A stretch of DNA of 64,000 nucleotides from the NCBI GenBank assembly GCA_963730305.1, contig CAVSRB010000007.1, positions 362,358 to 426,357 of the forward strand, given 5' to 3'. Position 1 is the stretch's first letter. The number at the start of each line of letters is the position of its first letter. Of this stretch, positions 37,833 to 48,729 are shown in pieces. Both the position numbers and the translations under genes were made by a program. A model generated the notes under the pieces. It worked only from the letters and a program-made list of their open reading frames with translations, did no database searches and was not told where the DNA came from. The DNA is from CAMYMQ01 sp963730305 (GTDB lineage Bacteria; Pseudomonadota; Alphaproteobacteria; Bin65).

Positions 37833-38732
37833 TCAGTCCGGCACGAAGCCGGCGCGCCGGATGTCCTCGGCGATCGCGCCATGGACGTCGATGCGGGCCG
37901 ACGGCCCGGGGATCGTGTTCGCGGTGACGATCTCGGCGGCGCCCGCCTTGGCCAGCGCGTCATAGGCGTCGCCGGCGAACACGCCGTGGACGCCGATGCA
38001 GACCGGCGGCGGCAGGCCGAGCGCCGCGAGGTGCCCCACCGTCTCGATCATCGTGCGCGCGGTCGAGATGATGTCGTCGACCAGCACCGGCGTCTTCCCC
38101 GCCACCACGGCCGGATCGGGCAGGCTGACCGAGACGTCGCGGTCGCCGCGGCGGGTCTTTTGGAGGATGGTGAAGGGCGCCCCCGCGCGGCCGGCGACGT
38201 CGGACACCCACTGCTCGCTCTCGCCGTCGGGGCCGACCAGGACGGGATCGGCGACGTGCGCCCCGATCCATTCGGCGATCAGCGGCCCGGCATGGACGAC
38301 GCGCGCGGGGACCGAATAGATCTCCGACAGGTCGCCGTAGCGGTGGAGGTGCGGGTCGACCGTGACCAGCCAGTCGATCCACGGCGACAGCGCCCGCGCG
38401 AAGACCGCCGAGGTCACCGCCTCGCCTTCCTTGAAGCGGCGGTCCTGGCGCATGTAGGCGAGATAGGGCGCGACCAGCCCGACCCCGGCGGCGCCGAGGT
38501 CGCGCAGGGTCGCGGCGGCATAGATCAGCGGCAGGAACTTGTCGTCGGGGCCGCGCAGCGTGCACACCAGGATGGCCCGCCGGCCGGCGACGTCGGTACG
38601 AACCCGCAGATAGGTCTCGTCGTCCGGGAAGCGCCGCACCTCGATCGCGCCCGCCTCCCCCGGCAAATGCGCGCACAGCGCCTCGGCCGCCGCCTCGTTG
38701 CCCGGCAGGGCGAAGACCAGCGGCGGGCTCAT
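37833..38732 (-). CDS. Ribose-phosphate diphosphokinase (PRPP synthetase) paralogue
   Basis: 299 residues, about 15 shorter than housekeeping Prs. It retains the YLAYMRQDRRFKEGEAV catalytic segment, the VTVDPHLHR metal site and the PRPP loop PVLVDDIISTARTM. It would make PRPP from ribose 5-phosphate and ATP. Its start overlaps the stop of the AMP-phosphorylase-like gene by 4 bp, so the two are co-expressed. This suggests a nucleotide-salvage role rather than bulk PRPP supply (inference). Confidence 0.88.
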   Translation of the reverse strand: MSPPLVFALPGNEAAAEALCAHLPGEAGAIEVRRFPDDETYLRVRTDVAGRRAILVCTLRGPDDKFLPLIYAAATLRDLGAAGVGLVAPYLAYMRQDRRFKEGEAVTSAVFARALSPWIDWLVTVDPHLHRYGDLSEIYSVPARVVHAGPLIAEWIGAHVADPVLVGPDGESEQWVSDVAGRAGAPFTILQKTRRGDRDVSVSLPDPAVVAGKTPVLVDDIISTARTMIETVGHLAALGLPPPVCIGVHGVFAGDAYDALAKAGAAEIVTANTIPGPSARIDVHGAIAEDIRRAGFVPD

Positions 38733-40277
38733 TCCTCGAACACCACGAAGATGTCGCCGTGCGCGGCGGCGTATGCGGCGGCGTAGTCGAGCTCTCCGGG
38801 GCTCTCGGCGTGGATCGTGAACAGGTGGTCGCCGCGCGCGACCGCCTCGCCCAGCCGGACGTGCAGCTCGGCCCCGGCGGCGGGCGCCGCGGGCGCGCCG
38901 GCCAGCTTGGCGACCTTGGCCAGCTTGCGGTTGTCGATCGCTCCGATCCGCCCGGCATGGGGCGCGACCACCGGCAGCCTATGGATCGACCGCGGCGGCT
39001 CCCGCCGGCCGCCCTGGGCCTCGCAGATCTCCTGGAACTTGGCCCAGGCCGCGCCGCTGTCCAGCGTCCGGACGGCGAGCGCCTCCCCGTCACCCGGCGC
39101 CGCCGCGCCGCCCAGCTCGAGCACGGCGCCGGCGAGGAAGGCCGCCCGGGCGCGCAGGTCGGCCGGCGCCGACGGCTCGTTCTGCAGCACGCCGAGGACG
39201 TCGAACGCCTCCAGCGCCGGGCCGAGGCCGCGGCCGACCGGCTGGCGGCCGTCGGTGACGACCACGCGCAGGGTCATCCCCAGATCCTCGGCGACCATCT
39301 CCAGCAGGCCGGTCAGGCGCTCGGCGTCCTCGGGCGAGCGCACCTTGGCGCTGGCGCCGACGGGGATGTCGATGACCAGGTGGGTCGACCCGGCCGCCGC
39401 CTTCTTGGACAGGACCGAGGCGACGAGCTGGCCCTCGCTGTCGACGTCCAGCGCCCGCTCGACCCGGATCAGCACGTCGTCGGCGGGACTGAGCCGGACC
39501 GCCCCGCCCCAGACGATGCAGCCGCCGGTCTGCTCGACGACCCGGCGCATCGCCGCCAGCTCGAGCTCGACCGGCGCCATCATCTCCATCGTGTCGGCGG
39601 TGCCGGCCGGCGAGGTGATCGCCCGCGACGAGGTCTTGGGCATGGTCAGGCCGTTGGCGGCGACGATCGGGACCACGATCGGCGTGGTCCGGTTGCCGGG
39701 CAGGCCGCCGACGCAATGCTTGTCGACGATCATCGGCTTGCCCCATTCGAGCCGGTCGCCGGCGTCGATCATGGCGCGGGTCAGGCCGACGATCTCGGAC
39801 TCGTCGAGCCGCTGGCCGGCGCAGCCGGCGATGAAGGCCGACAGCTCGATGTCCGAATAGCGGCCCGCCGCCATGTCGCCGATGATCTCGTCGAACTGCC
39901 CGGGCGTCAGCGTGCGGCCGTAGAGCTTGGCGCGGACGTAGGCCAGCGATTCGATCGGCGGCGGGTGGCTCAGGCTGACCGGCTCGCCCTCCTCCGCGGC
40001 GAGCGCGTGCCACGCCGACTTCGGACAGGCTCGCCTGGTCCGGTTCGAGCAGGCTGTCGAGCAGGTGGTGGACCGAGGCGATGATCGACCGGCCGTTGGC
40101 GGCGACCTTGACCCGGGCGTGGACGACGAAGCCTTCCGCCCGGCAGACCGGGCAGTCGGCGCGCATGTAGATGACGTGCTCCTGGCGGGTGTCGATGCCC
40201 AGCCGCTTCAGCCGCAGGGTGTTCGGCGGCAGGCCGTCCGGCGGCGGGGCCTCGGGCGCGGTGTCAGGATCGGGCAT
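38729..40277 (-). pseudogene. AMP/thymidine phosphorylase-family enzyme (single-base frameshift)
   Basis: 515 residues after removing one base near 40019 (minus strand GAAGTCGG in place of GAATCGG). It has an ~85-residue extra N-terminal domain (HLLDSLLEPDQASLSE...) typical of archaeal-type AMP phosphorylase, then the phosphorylase core with KHCVGGLPGNRTT, TSSRAITSPAGTADTME and phosphate-binding segments. The family releases the base from AMP or nucleosides, giving ribose 1,5-bisphosphate or ribose 1-phosphate. It sits in a tight operon with a metallo-hydrolase upstream and a PRPP synthetase paralogue downstream. Confidence 0.87.
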
Positions 40278-40289
40278 CGCCGAGGCGCC

Positions 40290-41645
<1,356 letters not shown>

Positions 41646-41911
41646 GCGTTCCTCCGATACGATCGACTGCACGCAACGTTAGACCCTGGCGCGGTCTTGG
41701 CCTAGTGCCCGCGACGACGGGTAGCGCCGGCCCACCTCCTCGCCTGGCATCCCGCCTGGCGTCCCGCCCTGCGCCGGGTGAAACCGTGGCCCGATGCCGG
41801 CGCCGCCAAGAAATGCTTGCGTTTCGGTTGCGGGAGCCGCTGATATTGGGGCGCGGCGCCGGTCGCGCACTCACGACCCCGGCCACCCGATAACGAAGAG
41901 CGGAGGAAAAA

Positions 41912-42616
41912 ATGAAAGCAGCCGACGTGATGTCGCGCAACGTCGCCACGGTGACGCCGGACACGCCGATCACCGAGATCGCGGAAATTCTGCTGGGCCG
42001 CCACATCAGCGCCGTCCCGGTCGTCGACGGCGCGGGCGCCGTGATCGGCATCGTCAGCGAGGGCGACCTGATCCGCCGCCAGGAGATCGGCACCGACAAG
42101 CACCCGTCCTGGTGGCTGCACCTGCTGACGGCGCCGGAGGACCAGGCCCGCGACTACGTCAAGTCGCACGGCCACAAGGCGAGCGACGTGATGACCGGCA
42201 AGGTGGTGTCGGTCGGTCCCGACACCCCGCTCGACGAGGTCGCCACCCTGCTCGAACGCCACCACATCAAGCGCGTCCCGGTGGTCGACAACGGCAAGCT
42301 CGCCGGCATCGTCAGCCGCGCCGACCTGATCCGCGGGCTCGCCGCCCACCCCGCCACGCTGCCGGCCCCGTCGAGCGACGACACGGCGCTGCGCGACGCC
42401 GTGATCGCCGCGATCCGCGAGGAGACCGGGGTGCGCACCGAGTTCATCAACGTCATCGTCACCGGCGGCACCGTCCACCTGTGGGGCGGCACGAATTCCG
42501 AAGACGAGAAGAAGGCCGTGCGCATCGCCGCCGAATCGGTCGCCGGCGCCGACAAGGTCGTCAACCATGTCGGCGTGCTGTCCAGCACGGTCCGCGCCGC
42601 CATGTGGGGCGAATAG
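41912..42616 (+). CDS. CBS-pair and BON-domain protein
   Basis: 234 residues: two CBS domains (AADVMSRNVATV... and ASDVMTGKVVSV...), then a C-terminal BON domain (residues ~150-220). CBS pairs bind adenine nucleotides; cytoplasmic BON domains occur with them in stress clusters. It is divergent from the metallo-hydrolase/phosphorylase/PRPP operon, so an adenylate-sensing role beside an AMP-consuming pathway is suggestive. GGAGGAAAAA precedes the ATG. Confidence 0.88.
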   Translation: MKAADVMSRNVATVTPDTPITEIAEILLGRHISAVPVVDGAGAVIGIVSEGDLIRRQEIGTDKHPSWWLHLLTAPEDQARDYVKSHGHKASDVMTGKVVSVGPDTPLDEVATLLERHHIKRVPVVDNGKLAGIVSRADLIRGLAAHPATLPAPSSDDTALRDAVIAAIREETGVRTEFINVIVTGGTVHLWGGTNSEDEKKAVRIAAESVAGADKVVNHVGVLSSTVRAAMWGE

Positions 42617-42859
42617 CCGGTCGGCCCGACCGCGGAGGCCGGCGGCGCGCCGCGCCGGGCGCGGTCTCGGCGGTACCCATCGCTTGCGTGCGCTGCCATC
42701 CATCGAGGTGGCAGCGCGACCCGGGCCGCCGGTGCCCTGGCGGCCCCGCGCCCGCGATCGTCAGCGCCCGAATACGGACCCTGGACCCGAGCCTTGCGCG
42801 GCAAACGGGCCCGGTGCGCCGCCGCGACGACGCGTCGCAACATGGTCATCAATAGCAGA

Positions 42860-42890
42860 TTGACCTTCCAGTAACCGGAAGAGCGACAGT
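42860..42890 (+). promoter_or_regulatory. Second CueR-type promoter, upstream of the His/Met-rich operon
   Basis: TTGACC (42860-42865), a 19-bp spacer starting TTCCAGTAACCGGAA, then GACAGT as a weak -10. The first 21 bases match the copA promoter with one mismatch. It lies ~140 bp upstream of ATG 43030. The surrounding 413-bp gap (42617-43029) holds no convincing gene. Confidence 0.82.
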
Positions 42891-43029
42891 CTCGTCCACG
42901 ATTTCCCTGCTATGCGGCAGTTGACGCATCTCAATGTGACGCACCGTCGACGGTCGCCTAATCCGGGCAGCTGACAGCGGCGCGGCACCGCGCGCAGACA
43001 AGGGAGCGCAGACAAGCGGAGCTAGGACG

Positions 43030-43370
43030 ATGGCTGATTTTCGAAATCACCTGATCCGTGTCGTGCCCTGGCCGTCGCCCTGGCCGGCGGGATCGGCGGT
43101 CTTGCCGTTCCCGCGAGCGCCCATTCCGGCGACCACGACACCGTCCCGGCCGATCGCGCGAACACCACCTCGACGGATTCGCACGACGCCGACCACCACC
43201 GTCGCGACCGGCAGCAGGACATGCACCAGGGCGATCCGCACGACGGGCACATGTATCCGGGCCAGATGCACCGCGGCCACATGTCCCGCGGTCACATGTA
43301 TCGCGGTCACACATACCGAGGTCACATGCATTACGGGCCAATGGGGCCCGACATGATGAGGAGGCATTGA
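43030..43370 (+). pseudogene. His/Met-rich exported copper-binding protein (frame broken near the start)
   Basis: ATG 43030 follows AGGACG, but the open frame shifts after ~10 codons. In the other frame the protein continues with a signal-peptide core (ALAVALAGGIGG...VPASA) and a mature part packed with His and Met: repeated HMYPGQMHRGHM and HMYRGH units. One missing base between 43034 and 43062 explains the break. The stop overlaps the next start (TGATG) behind AGGAGG. Such sequences sequester Cu(I)/Cu(II) in the periplasm. No named family recognised. Confidence 0.75.
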
Positions 43371-43884
43371 TGAGCAATCCGATGCGTACCGTCGCCAAAC
43401 TCGCCACGGCCGCCGCGCTGGCGGGCGCGCTGGGCGTCACGGCGACCGCACAAGCCCATATGGGCCCGCACCACGCCCAGACCCAGCAGGCGCAGATGCG
43501 GCCGGGTCAAATGCAACCCGCCAGATGCGCGAGATGCAACCCGGACAAATGCGCCCCGGCCAGATGCAGCCCGGCCAGATGAACCCCCAGATGATGCGGC
43601 AGTTCCTGCGCCGCATGATGATGATGGGAGCGAATTGCGGCCGCATGGGCATGCGCGTCTACATGATGGGCCGCCGCCTGACCGACCGGAAGCTCGACGC
43701 CTCCGAGGTCAAGCGCATCCTCGACGGCCGCCTCGCCTGGCGCGGCAACAAGCGGCTCAAGGTCGGCAAGGTGACCGAGAAGGACGACAACACGGTGATC
43801 GCCGAGATCCAGACGGTCGACGGCTCGCTGGTCGCCAAGTATGCGATCGACCGCACCACCGGCGTGATGCGCTACGTCGAGTAG
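43370..43884 (+). pseudogene. Met/Gln-rich exported protein (single-base frameshift)
   Basis: Signal peptide ending ATAQAH, then tandem QMRPGQMQP units and a C-terminal ~90-residue folded region (RLTDRKLDASEVKRIL... to TGVMRYVE). The frame changes near 43520; adding one G (CCCGGCCAG) joins the halves to a 171-residue protein. The repeated Met residues fit soft-metal binding. It is translationally coupled to the His/Met-rich gene before it and only 2 bp from the methyltransferase after it, all behind the CueR-type promoter. Function otherwise unknown. Confidence 0.78.
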
Positions 43885-43886
43885 GC

Positions 43887-44525
43887 GTGGCCGAACCGCC
43901 GAAGACCGCTCGCGGCGCGCGCCGCGCCCACTGGCAGCAGGTCTATCGGGGCCGGACGCCCGAGGCGGCGAGCTGGTATCAGGCCGAGCCGGCGCTGTCG
44001 CTGGCGCTGATCGCGGCTGCCGGGGTGACCCCGGACGCCGGGATCATCGACGTCGGCGGCGGCGCGTCGACCCTGGTCGACCACCTGCTCGATGGGGGCT
44101 TCCGTGATCTGGCCGTGCTCGACGTCGCCGAGGCGTCGCTCGCCGCCGCCCGCGCCCGTCTCGGCGACCGGGCCGATCAGGTCACCTGGATCGCCGCCGA
44201 CGTCACCGCGTGGTCGCCGGACCGCCAGTGGGACCTGTGGCACGACCGCGCCGTGTTCCACTTCCTGGTCGACGCCGCCGACCGACGCGCCTACCGCGCC
44301 GCCCTCGGCCGCGCGCTGGCGCCGGGCGGCCACGTCGTCATCGCGACCTTCGCCCCCGACGGGCCCGAGCGGTGCAGCGGCCTGCCCGTGGTCCGCTACG
44401 ACGAGGCGCGGCTCGGCGCGGAACTCGGCGCCGGCTTCCGGTTCGTCGAAAGCCGCCGCGAGCGCCACCACACGCCCGGCGGCGCCGCCCAGGAATTCCT
44501 CTTCCAGCGCTACCGGCGCGCCTGA
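43887..44525 (+). CDS. Class I SAM-dependent methyltransferase
   Basis: 212 residues from GTG 43887. Motif I is IIDVGGGASTLV, followed by an acidic residue in LAVLDVAEAS and the WHDRAVFHFLVD motif. The fold resembles TehB/thiopurine-type enzymes acting on small molecules. The start is 2 bp after the stop of the Met-rich protein, so it is probably part of the copper-inducible operon. The substrate is unknown. The frame extends upstream only as overlap with the preceding gene. Confidence 0.85.
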   Translation: MAEPPKTARGARRAHWQQVYRGRTPEAASWYQAEPALSLALIAAAGVTPDAGIIDVGGGASTLVDHLLDGGFRDLAVLDVAEASLAAARARLGDRADQVTWIAADVTAWSPDRQWDLWHDRAVFHFLVDAADRRAYRAALGRALAPGGHVVIATFAPDGPERCSGLPVVRYDEARLGAELGAGFRFVESRRERHHTPGGAAQEFLFQRYRRA

Positions 44526-44656
44526 CCGGTGCCCTGGAACGCCCGCCCGATGCGACATATCTTGGCCAAATTATTCGCAAACCTTGCGTCCGGCTTCGGG
44601 GCGGAGCAACCGGCGTCGTCGGGGAACGAACGCCGAAGAAAGAACTGGTCCTGACC

Positions 44657-47095
44657 ATGGAGCGTGTTGACGACGACGCCACAGTAGAAGCGGAAGCCGA
44701 CCACAGCCCGACGAGCGAACCGCCCGGCCTGACCAGCGCCGAGGCCGCGCGGCTGCTCGAGACCTACGGCGAGAACGCGATCCGCGAGAAGCGGGTCAGC
44801 ATCGTCACGAAGATCCTGTCCTACTTCTGGGGGCCGATCCCCTGGATGATCGAGGTCGCGGCGGTCCTCTCGGCGGCGGTCCAGCGCTGGGAAGACTTCA
44901 TCATCATCATGATCATGCTCGTCCTCAACGCCGGCGTCGGCTTCTGGGAGGAGCACAAGGCCGACAACGCGATCGAAGCGCTCAAGGAGCGGCTGGCGCC
45001 GAACGCGCGCGTCCTGCGCGACGGCAAATGGCAGGACCTGCCGGCGCGCCTCTTGGTGCCGGGCGACGTCGTCCTGCTCAAGCTCGGCAACATCGTCCCG
45101 GCCGATCTGGAGCTGCGCTCGGGCGACTATCTGAGCGTCGACCAGTCGGCGCTGACCGGCGAATCGCTGCCGGTCGACAAGAAGGCCGGCGACGTCGCCT
45201 ATTCCGGCTCGATCGTCCGCCAGGGCGAGATGCGCGGGGTGGTCACCGCGACCGGGATGAAGACCTATTTCGGCAAGACCGCCCAACTGGTCGAGACCGC
45301 CGAACAGCACTCCCACTTCCAGAAGGCGGTGCTGAAGATCGGCAACTTCCTGATCGTCATGACGATCGGGCTGGTGGCGCTGATCCTGATCGTCGCGCTG
45401 TTCCGCGAACACGACCTGGTCGACACGCTGCTGTTCGCCCTGATCCTGACGGTCGCCGCCATCCCGGTGGCGCTGCCCGCGGTGCTGTCGGTGACGATGG
45501 CGGTCGGCGCCGCGCGGCTGGCCCGGATGAAGGCGATCGTCTCGCGCCTGGTCTCGATCGAGGAGATGGCGGGCATGGACGTGCTGTGCTCGGACAAGAC
45601 CGGCACGCTGACCAAGAACGAGCTGACCCTGGGCGATCCGGTCCTGATCGGGTCCGACGACCGTGACGCGCTGATGCTCGCGGCCGCGCTGACCTGCGCG
45701 CGCGACGCCCCCGACGCCATCGACGCGGCGATCCTGGCGGGTTTCGGCGACGAGGACGCCTTCGCCGGCTACGAGGTCGCCCATTTCGAGCCGTTCGACC
45801 CGGTGCGCAAGCGGGCCGACGCCGAGATCCACGCCGACGGCAAGGCCTTCCGGGTCGCCAAGGGCGCGCCCCAGGTGATCCTCGACCTCGCCGATTGCGA
45901 CCCGCAAACCACCGCGCGCGCGGTCGAGGTCGCCGACGAGCTCGCCGGGCGGGGCTATCGCACCCTCGGCGTGGCCCGGACCGACGCCGACGGCACCTGG
46001 CGCTTCCTCGGCCTGTTGCCGCTGTTCGACCCGCCGCGCGACGATTCCGCGGCGACGATCGCCGAAGCCCAGCGGATGGGCCTCGACGTGCGCATGGTGA
46101 CCGGCGACCACAGCGCGATCGCGCGCGAGATCTCGAGCAGCCTCGGCCTCGGCACGCGGATCGTCTCCGCCCGCGAGATCTTCACCGACGACGCCGACGA
46201 CGGCGACGGCGGCCGCATCGAGGACGCCGAGGGCTTCGCCGAGGTCTTCCCGGAGCACAAGTTCAAGATCGTCCGCGTGCTGCAGCGCGCGGGCCACATC
46301 GTCGGCATGACCGGCGACGGGGTCAACGACGCCCCGGCGCTGAAGCAGGCCGACATCGGCATCGCGGTCAGCGGCGCCACCGACGCGGCGCGGGCCGCGG
46401 CCGACCTCGTGCTCACCGCGCCCGGCCTCTCGGTGATCACGCAGGCGGTCGAGGAGGCCCGGCGCATCTTCGAGCGGATGACCGGCTACGCCACCTTCCG
46501 GATCGCCGAGACGATGCGCGTGCTGCTGTTCATGACCCTGTCGATCCTGGTCTTCGACTTCTACCCGATCACCGCCGTGATGATCGTGCTGCTGGCGATC
46601 CTCAACGACTTCCCGATCATGATGATCGCCTACGACAACGTGCCGGTCGCCCCGCGGCCGGTGCGCTGGGACATGCACCGGGTGCTGACCCTGAGCCTCG
46701 TGCTCGGCATCATCGGCGTGGTCGAGTCCTTCCTGTTGTTCTGGATCGCCGAACGCTATTTCGGCCTGCCGCGGGAGACCATCCAGACGCTGATCTTCCT
46801 GAAGCTGCTCGTCGCCGGGCACATGACGATCTACCTGACCCGCAACGAGGGCTGGTTCTGGCAACGGCCGTGGCCGAACTGGCGGCTGCTGGTCGCCGCC
46901 GAGACGACCCAGGGGATCGGCACGCTGGCCTGCGTCTACGGCTGGTCGGTCGCGCCGATCGGCTGGCACTACGCCCTGCTGGTGTGGGCCTACGCCCTGG
47001 TCTGGTTCGTCATCGACAACCTGGTCAAGGTCTGGTTCTACCGGCTGATGCGGAAGGGCGTCTCCCGGCACGGCTGGCGCGACGGCCTGCGGTGA
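44657..47095 (+). CDS. P3A-type plasma-membrane proton ATPase
   Basis: 812 residues. Order: actuator domain with DQSALTGESLPVDKKAGD, phosphorylation motif CSDKTGTLTKNE, nucleotide-binding domain, hinge GDGVNDAPALKQADIGIAV, and ten helices. The sequence matches the plant/fungal H+-pump type rather than metal or calcium pumps: no CPC motif is present. It would extrude protons and help in acid stress or membrane energisation. It stands in a cluster of stress genes. No frame break. Confidence 0.93.
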   Translation: MERVDDDATVEAEADHSPTSEPPGLTSAEAARLLETYGENAIREKRVSIVTKILSYFWGPIPWMIEVAAVLSAAVQRWEDFIIIMIMLVLNAGVGFWEEHKADNAIEALKERLAPNARVLRDGKWQDLPARLLVPGDVVLLKLGNIVPADLELRSGDYLSVDQSALTGESLPVDKKAGDVAYSGSIVRQGEMRGVVTATGMKTYFGKTAQLVETAEQHSHFQKAVLKIGNFLIVMTIGLVALILIVALFREHDLVDTLLFALILTVAAIPVALPAVLSVTMAVGAARLARMKAIVSRLVSIEEMAGMDVLCSDKTGTLTKNELTLGDPVLIGSDDRDALMLAAALTCARDAPDAIDAAILAGFGDEDAFAGYEVAHFEPFDPVRKRADAEIHADGKAFRVAKGAPQVILDLADCDPQTTARAVEVADELAGRGYRTLGVARTDADGTWRFLGLLPLFDPPRDDSAATIAEAQRMGLDVRMVTGDHSAIAREISSSLGLGTRIVSAREIFTDDADDGDGGRIEDAEGFAEVFPEHKFKIVRVLQRAGHIVGMTGDGVNDAPALKQADIGIAVSGATDAARAAADLVLTAPGLSVITQAVEEARRIFERMTGYATFRIAETMRVLLFMTLSILVFDFYPITAVMIVLLAILNDFPIMMIAYDNVPVAPRPVRWDMHRVLTLSLVLGIIGVVESFLLFWIAERYFGLPRETIQTLIFLKLLVAGHMTIYLTRNEGWFWQRPWPNWRLLVAAETTQGIGTLACVYGWSVAPIGWHYALLVWAYALVWFVIDNLVKVWFYRLMRKGVSRHGWRDGLR

Positions 47096-47133
47096 CCGCC
47101 GGCGTCCCGGGCCGACATCCCGGGGGCCTGGAC

Positions 47134-47159
47134 ATTATATTCGATAAACCTAATATAAT
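47134..47159. promoter_or_regulatory. AT-rich palindrome upstream of the DUF302 gene
   Basis: ATTATATT-N10-AATATAAT, a perfect 8-bp inverted repeat in an otherwise GC-rich region, 30 bp before the DUF302 start. It could be a repressor operator (ArsR/SmtB sites are similarly AT-rich dyads); the regulator is unknown. Confidence 0.6.
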
Positions 47160-47188
47160 GGGCCGGCAGCCCAGAGGAGACCCCGACC

Positions 47189-47575
47189 ATGACCTACTAC
47201 TTCGCCAAGACGATCGACGCGCCCTTCGACCAGGCCATCGAGAAGGTGACCGCCGCGCTCCAGCAGCACGGCTTCGGCGTGCTGACGACGATCGACGTCA
47301 AGGCGACCCTGAAGAAGAAGCTCGACGCCGACTTCCGGCCCTACACCATCCTCGGCGCCTGCAACCCCAACTACGCGCACAAGGCGCTGCAGGCCGAGGA
47401 CAAGATCGGCACGATGCTGCCGTGCAACGTGATCGTCCAGCAGCTCGACGACGGCACGGTCGAGGTCGCCGCGATCGACCCGATGGCCTCGATGCAGGCG
47501 GTCGACAACGACCAGCTCGGCGCGGTCGCGGGCGACGTCCGCACCATGCTCAAGGACGTGGTCGACAGCCTCTGA
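47189..47575 (+). CDS. DUF302 domain protein
   Basis: 128 residues covering a single DUF302 domain (GFGVLTTIDVKATLKKKL..., ILGACNPNYAHKAL, LPCNVIVQQ). Soluble, no signal peptide. AGAGGAGA precedes the ATG. DUF302 proteins often neighbour metal or redox stress genes; the biochemical function is unknown. It follows the proton ATPase but has its own upstream AT-rich palindrome. Confidence 0.9.
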   Translation: MTYYFAKTIDAPFDQAIEKVTAALQQHGFGVLTTIDVKATLKKKLDADFRPYTILGACNPNYAHKALQAEDKIGTMLPCNVIVQQLDDGTVEVAAIDPMASMQAVDNDQLGAVAGDVRTMLKDVVDSL

Positions 47576-47597
47576 ACGCGGTTCGGCCGGCGGCGGC

Positions 47598-48515
47598 TCA
47601 GTTGGCGGAGCGGGTCCGCTGCCGCCGCCGCAGGACGCGGCCGTCGATGATCGCCAGGCCGACGGCGATCAGCGCCATGCCGACCAGCATCGGCAAGGTC
47701 AGCGGCTCGTCGACGACCAGCGCGCCGAGGATGACCGCGCCGACCGGAATCAGCAGCGTGACCAGCAGCAGGTTGGTCGCCCCCGCCGACGCCAGCAGCC
47801 GGAAATAGACCATGTAGGCGAGCACGGTGCAGAGCAGCGCGCTGCCCAGCACCGCGCCCCAGACCGCCAGCGACGGCGCGAACCGCCAGGGCGCGTCGGC
47901 CAAGGCCGCGGCGGTGACCAGGATCGCGCTGGCGCACAGGATCTGCCCGGTCGCGGCGACCAGCGGCGCCATCCCCTTGAGCCAGCGCCGGCCGGCGATG
48001 GCGGCGAGCGCGTAGGACAGCGCCGCGCCGACGATCAGCCCCTGGCCGAACAGCTCGTCGCCCAGCCCGGACAGCGCCGCCGGGCCGACCAGCACGACCA
48101 GCCCGGCGATGCCGACCAGCACGCCGAGGATGCGCGCCGGCGTCATCCGCTCCTCGTTGGTCAGGAAGTGGGCCAGCACGACGCTGAACAGCGGGGTCGT
48201 GCCGATCACGATCGCGGTCAGCCCGCTGTCGACCCACTGCTGGCCGGCGACGATCAGGGTGAAGGGCGCGACGTTGTTGAGCAGCGCCATCACCAGGAAG
48301 ACCAGCCAGGCGCGCCAGCCGCCGGGCAGCCGCTGGCCGCTCAAATAGACCATCGGCACCAGGGCCACCGCGGCGAAGCCGACCCGGCCGGCGACCACCG
48401 AGAGCACGGGCAGCTCGGTCAGTCCGATCTTGTTGAACAGATAGGACACCGACCACATCGCCGCGAGGGCGAGCAGCATCGCCCAGTCGCGGAGGCTCAT
48501 CTGAAGGTTGGTCAT
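47598..48515 (-). CDS. DMT/EamA-family transporter
   Basis: 305 residues with ten helices in two EamA repeats; the second repeat ends near ILGALVVDEPLTLPMLVG. Predicted inner-membrane exporter of unknown metabolites. It converges with the DUF302 gene and is divergent from the VOC gene at 48730, sharing a 214-bp region with a palindrome at 48630. Confidence 0.88.
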   Translation of the reverse strand: MTNLQMSLRDWAMLLALAAMWSVSYLFNKIGLTELPVLSVVAGRVGFAAVALVPMVYLSGQRLPGGWRAWLVFLVMALLNNVAPFTLIVAGQQWVDSGLTAIVIGTTPLFSVVLAHFLTNEERMTPARILGVLVGIAGLVVLVGPAALSGLGDELFGQGLIVGAALSYALAAIAGRRWLKGMAPLVAATGQILCASAILVTAAALADAPWRFAPSLAVWGAVLGSALLCTVLAYMVYFRLLASAGATNLLLVTLLIPVGAVILGALVVDEPLTLPMLVGMALIAVGLAIIDGRVLRRRQRTRSAN

Positions 48516-48629
48516 GGGGCGCCCGGCGGTTCCGTGATCATGTCCGGTCTATCGGCCGGCCCCTCGGCAGGCCATCCGGAAACGGACATGGCTGGGATGC
48601 GGCAACACGCGACCGGCTCGATTGCGTGT

Positions 48630-48644
48630 ATGCTATCGTAGCAT
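48630..48644. promoter_or_regulatory. Palindrome upstream of the second VOC gene
   Basis: ATGCTA-TCG-TAGCAT, a perfect 6-bp inverted repeat running into TAGCATTCGATA. The AGCATTC half-site is the same as in the 18-bp dyad at 30691-30708, which also controls a VOC gene. It lies 86 bp before the VOC start. Confidence 0.55.
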
Positions 48645-48729
48645 TCGATAAGGGTGGCTGTAGCGCCGCCCGACGAGCCCCGTGGACCGGTAATCTGGTG
48701 ATCGGTCCTGGACGAGAAAGGCCAAATCG

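Noticed and set aside
44510..47071. 853-codon open frame antisense to the proton ATPase
   Set aside because: Its translation is Asp/Gly/Arg/His-rich filler typical of the complementary strand of a high-GC gene; the sense strand has complete P-type ATPase motifs.
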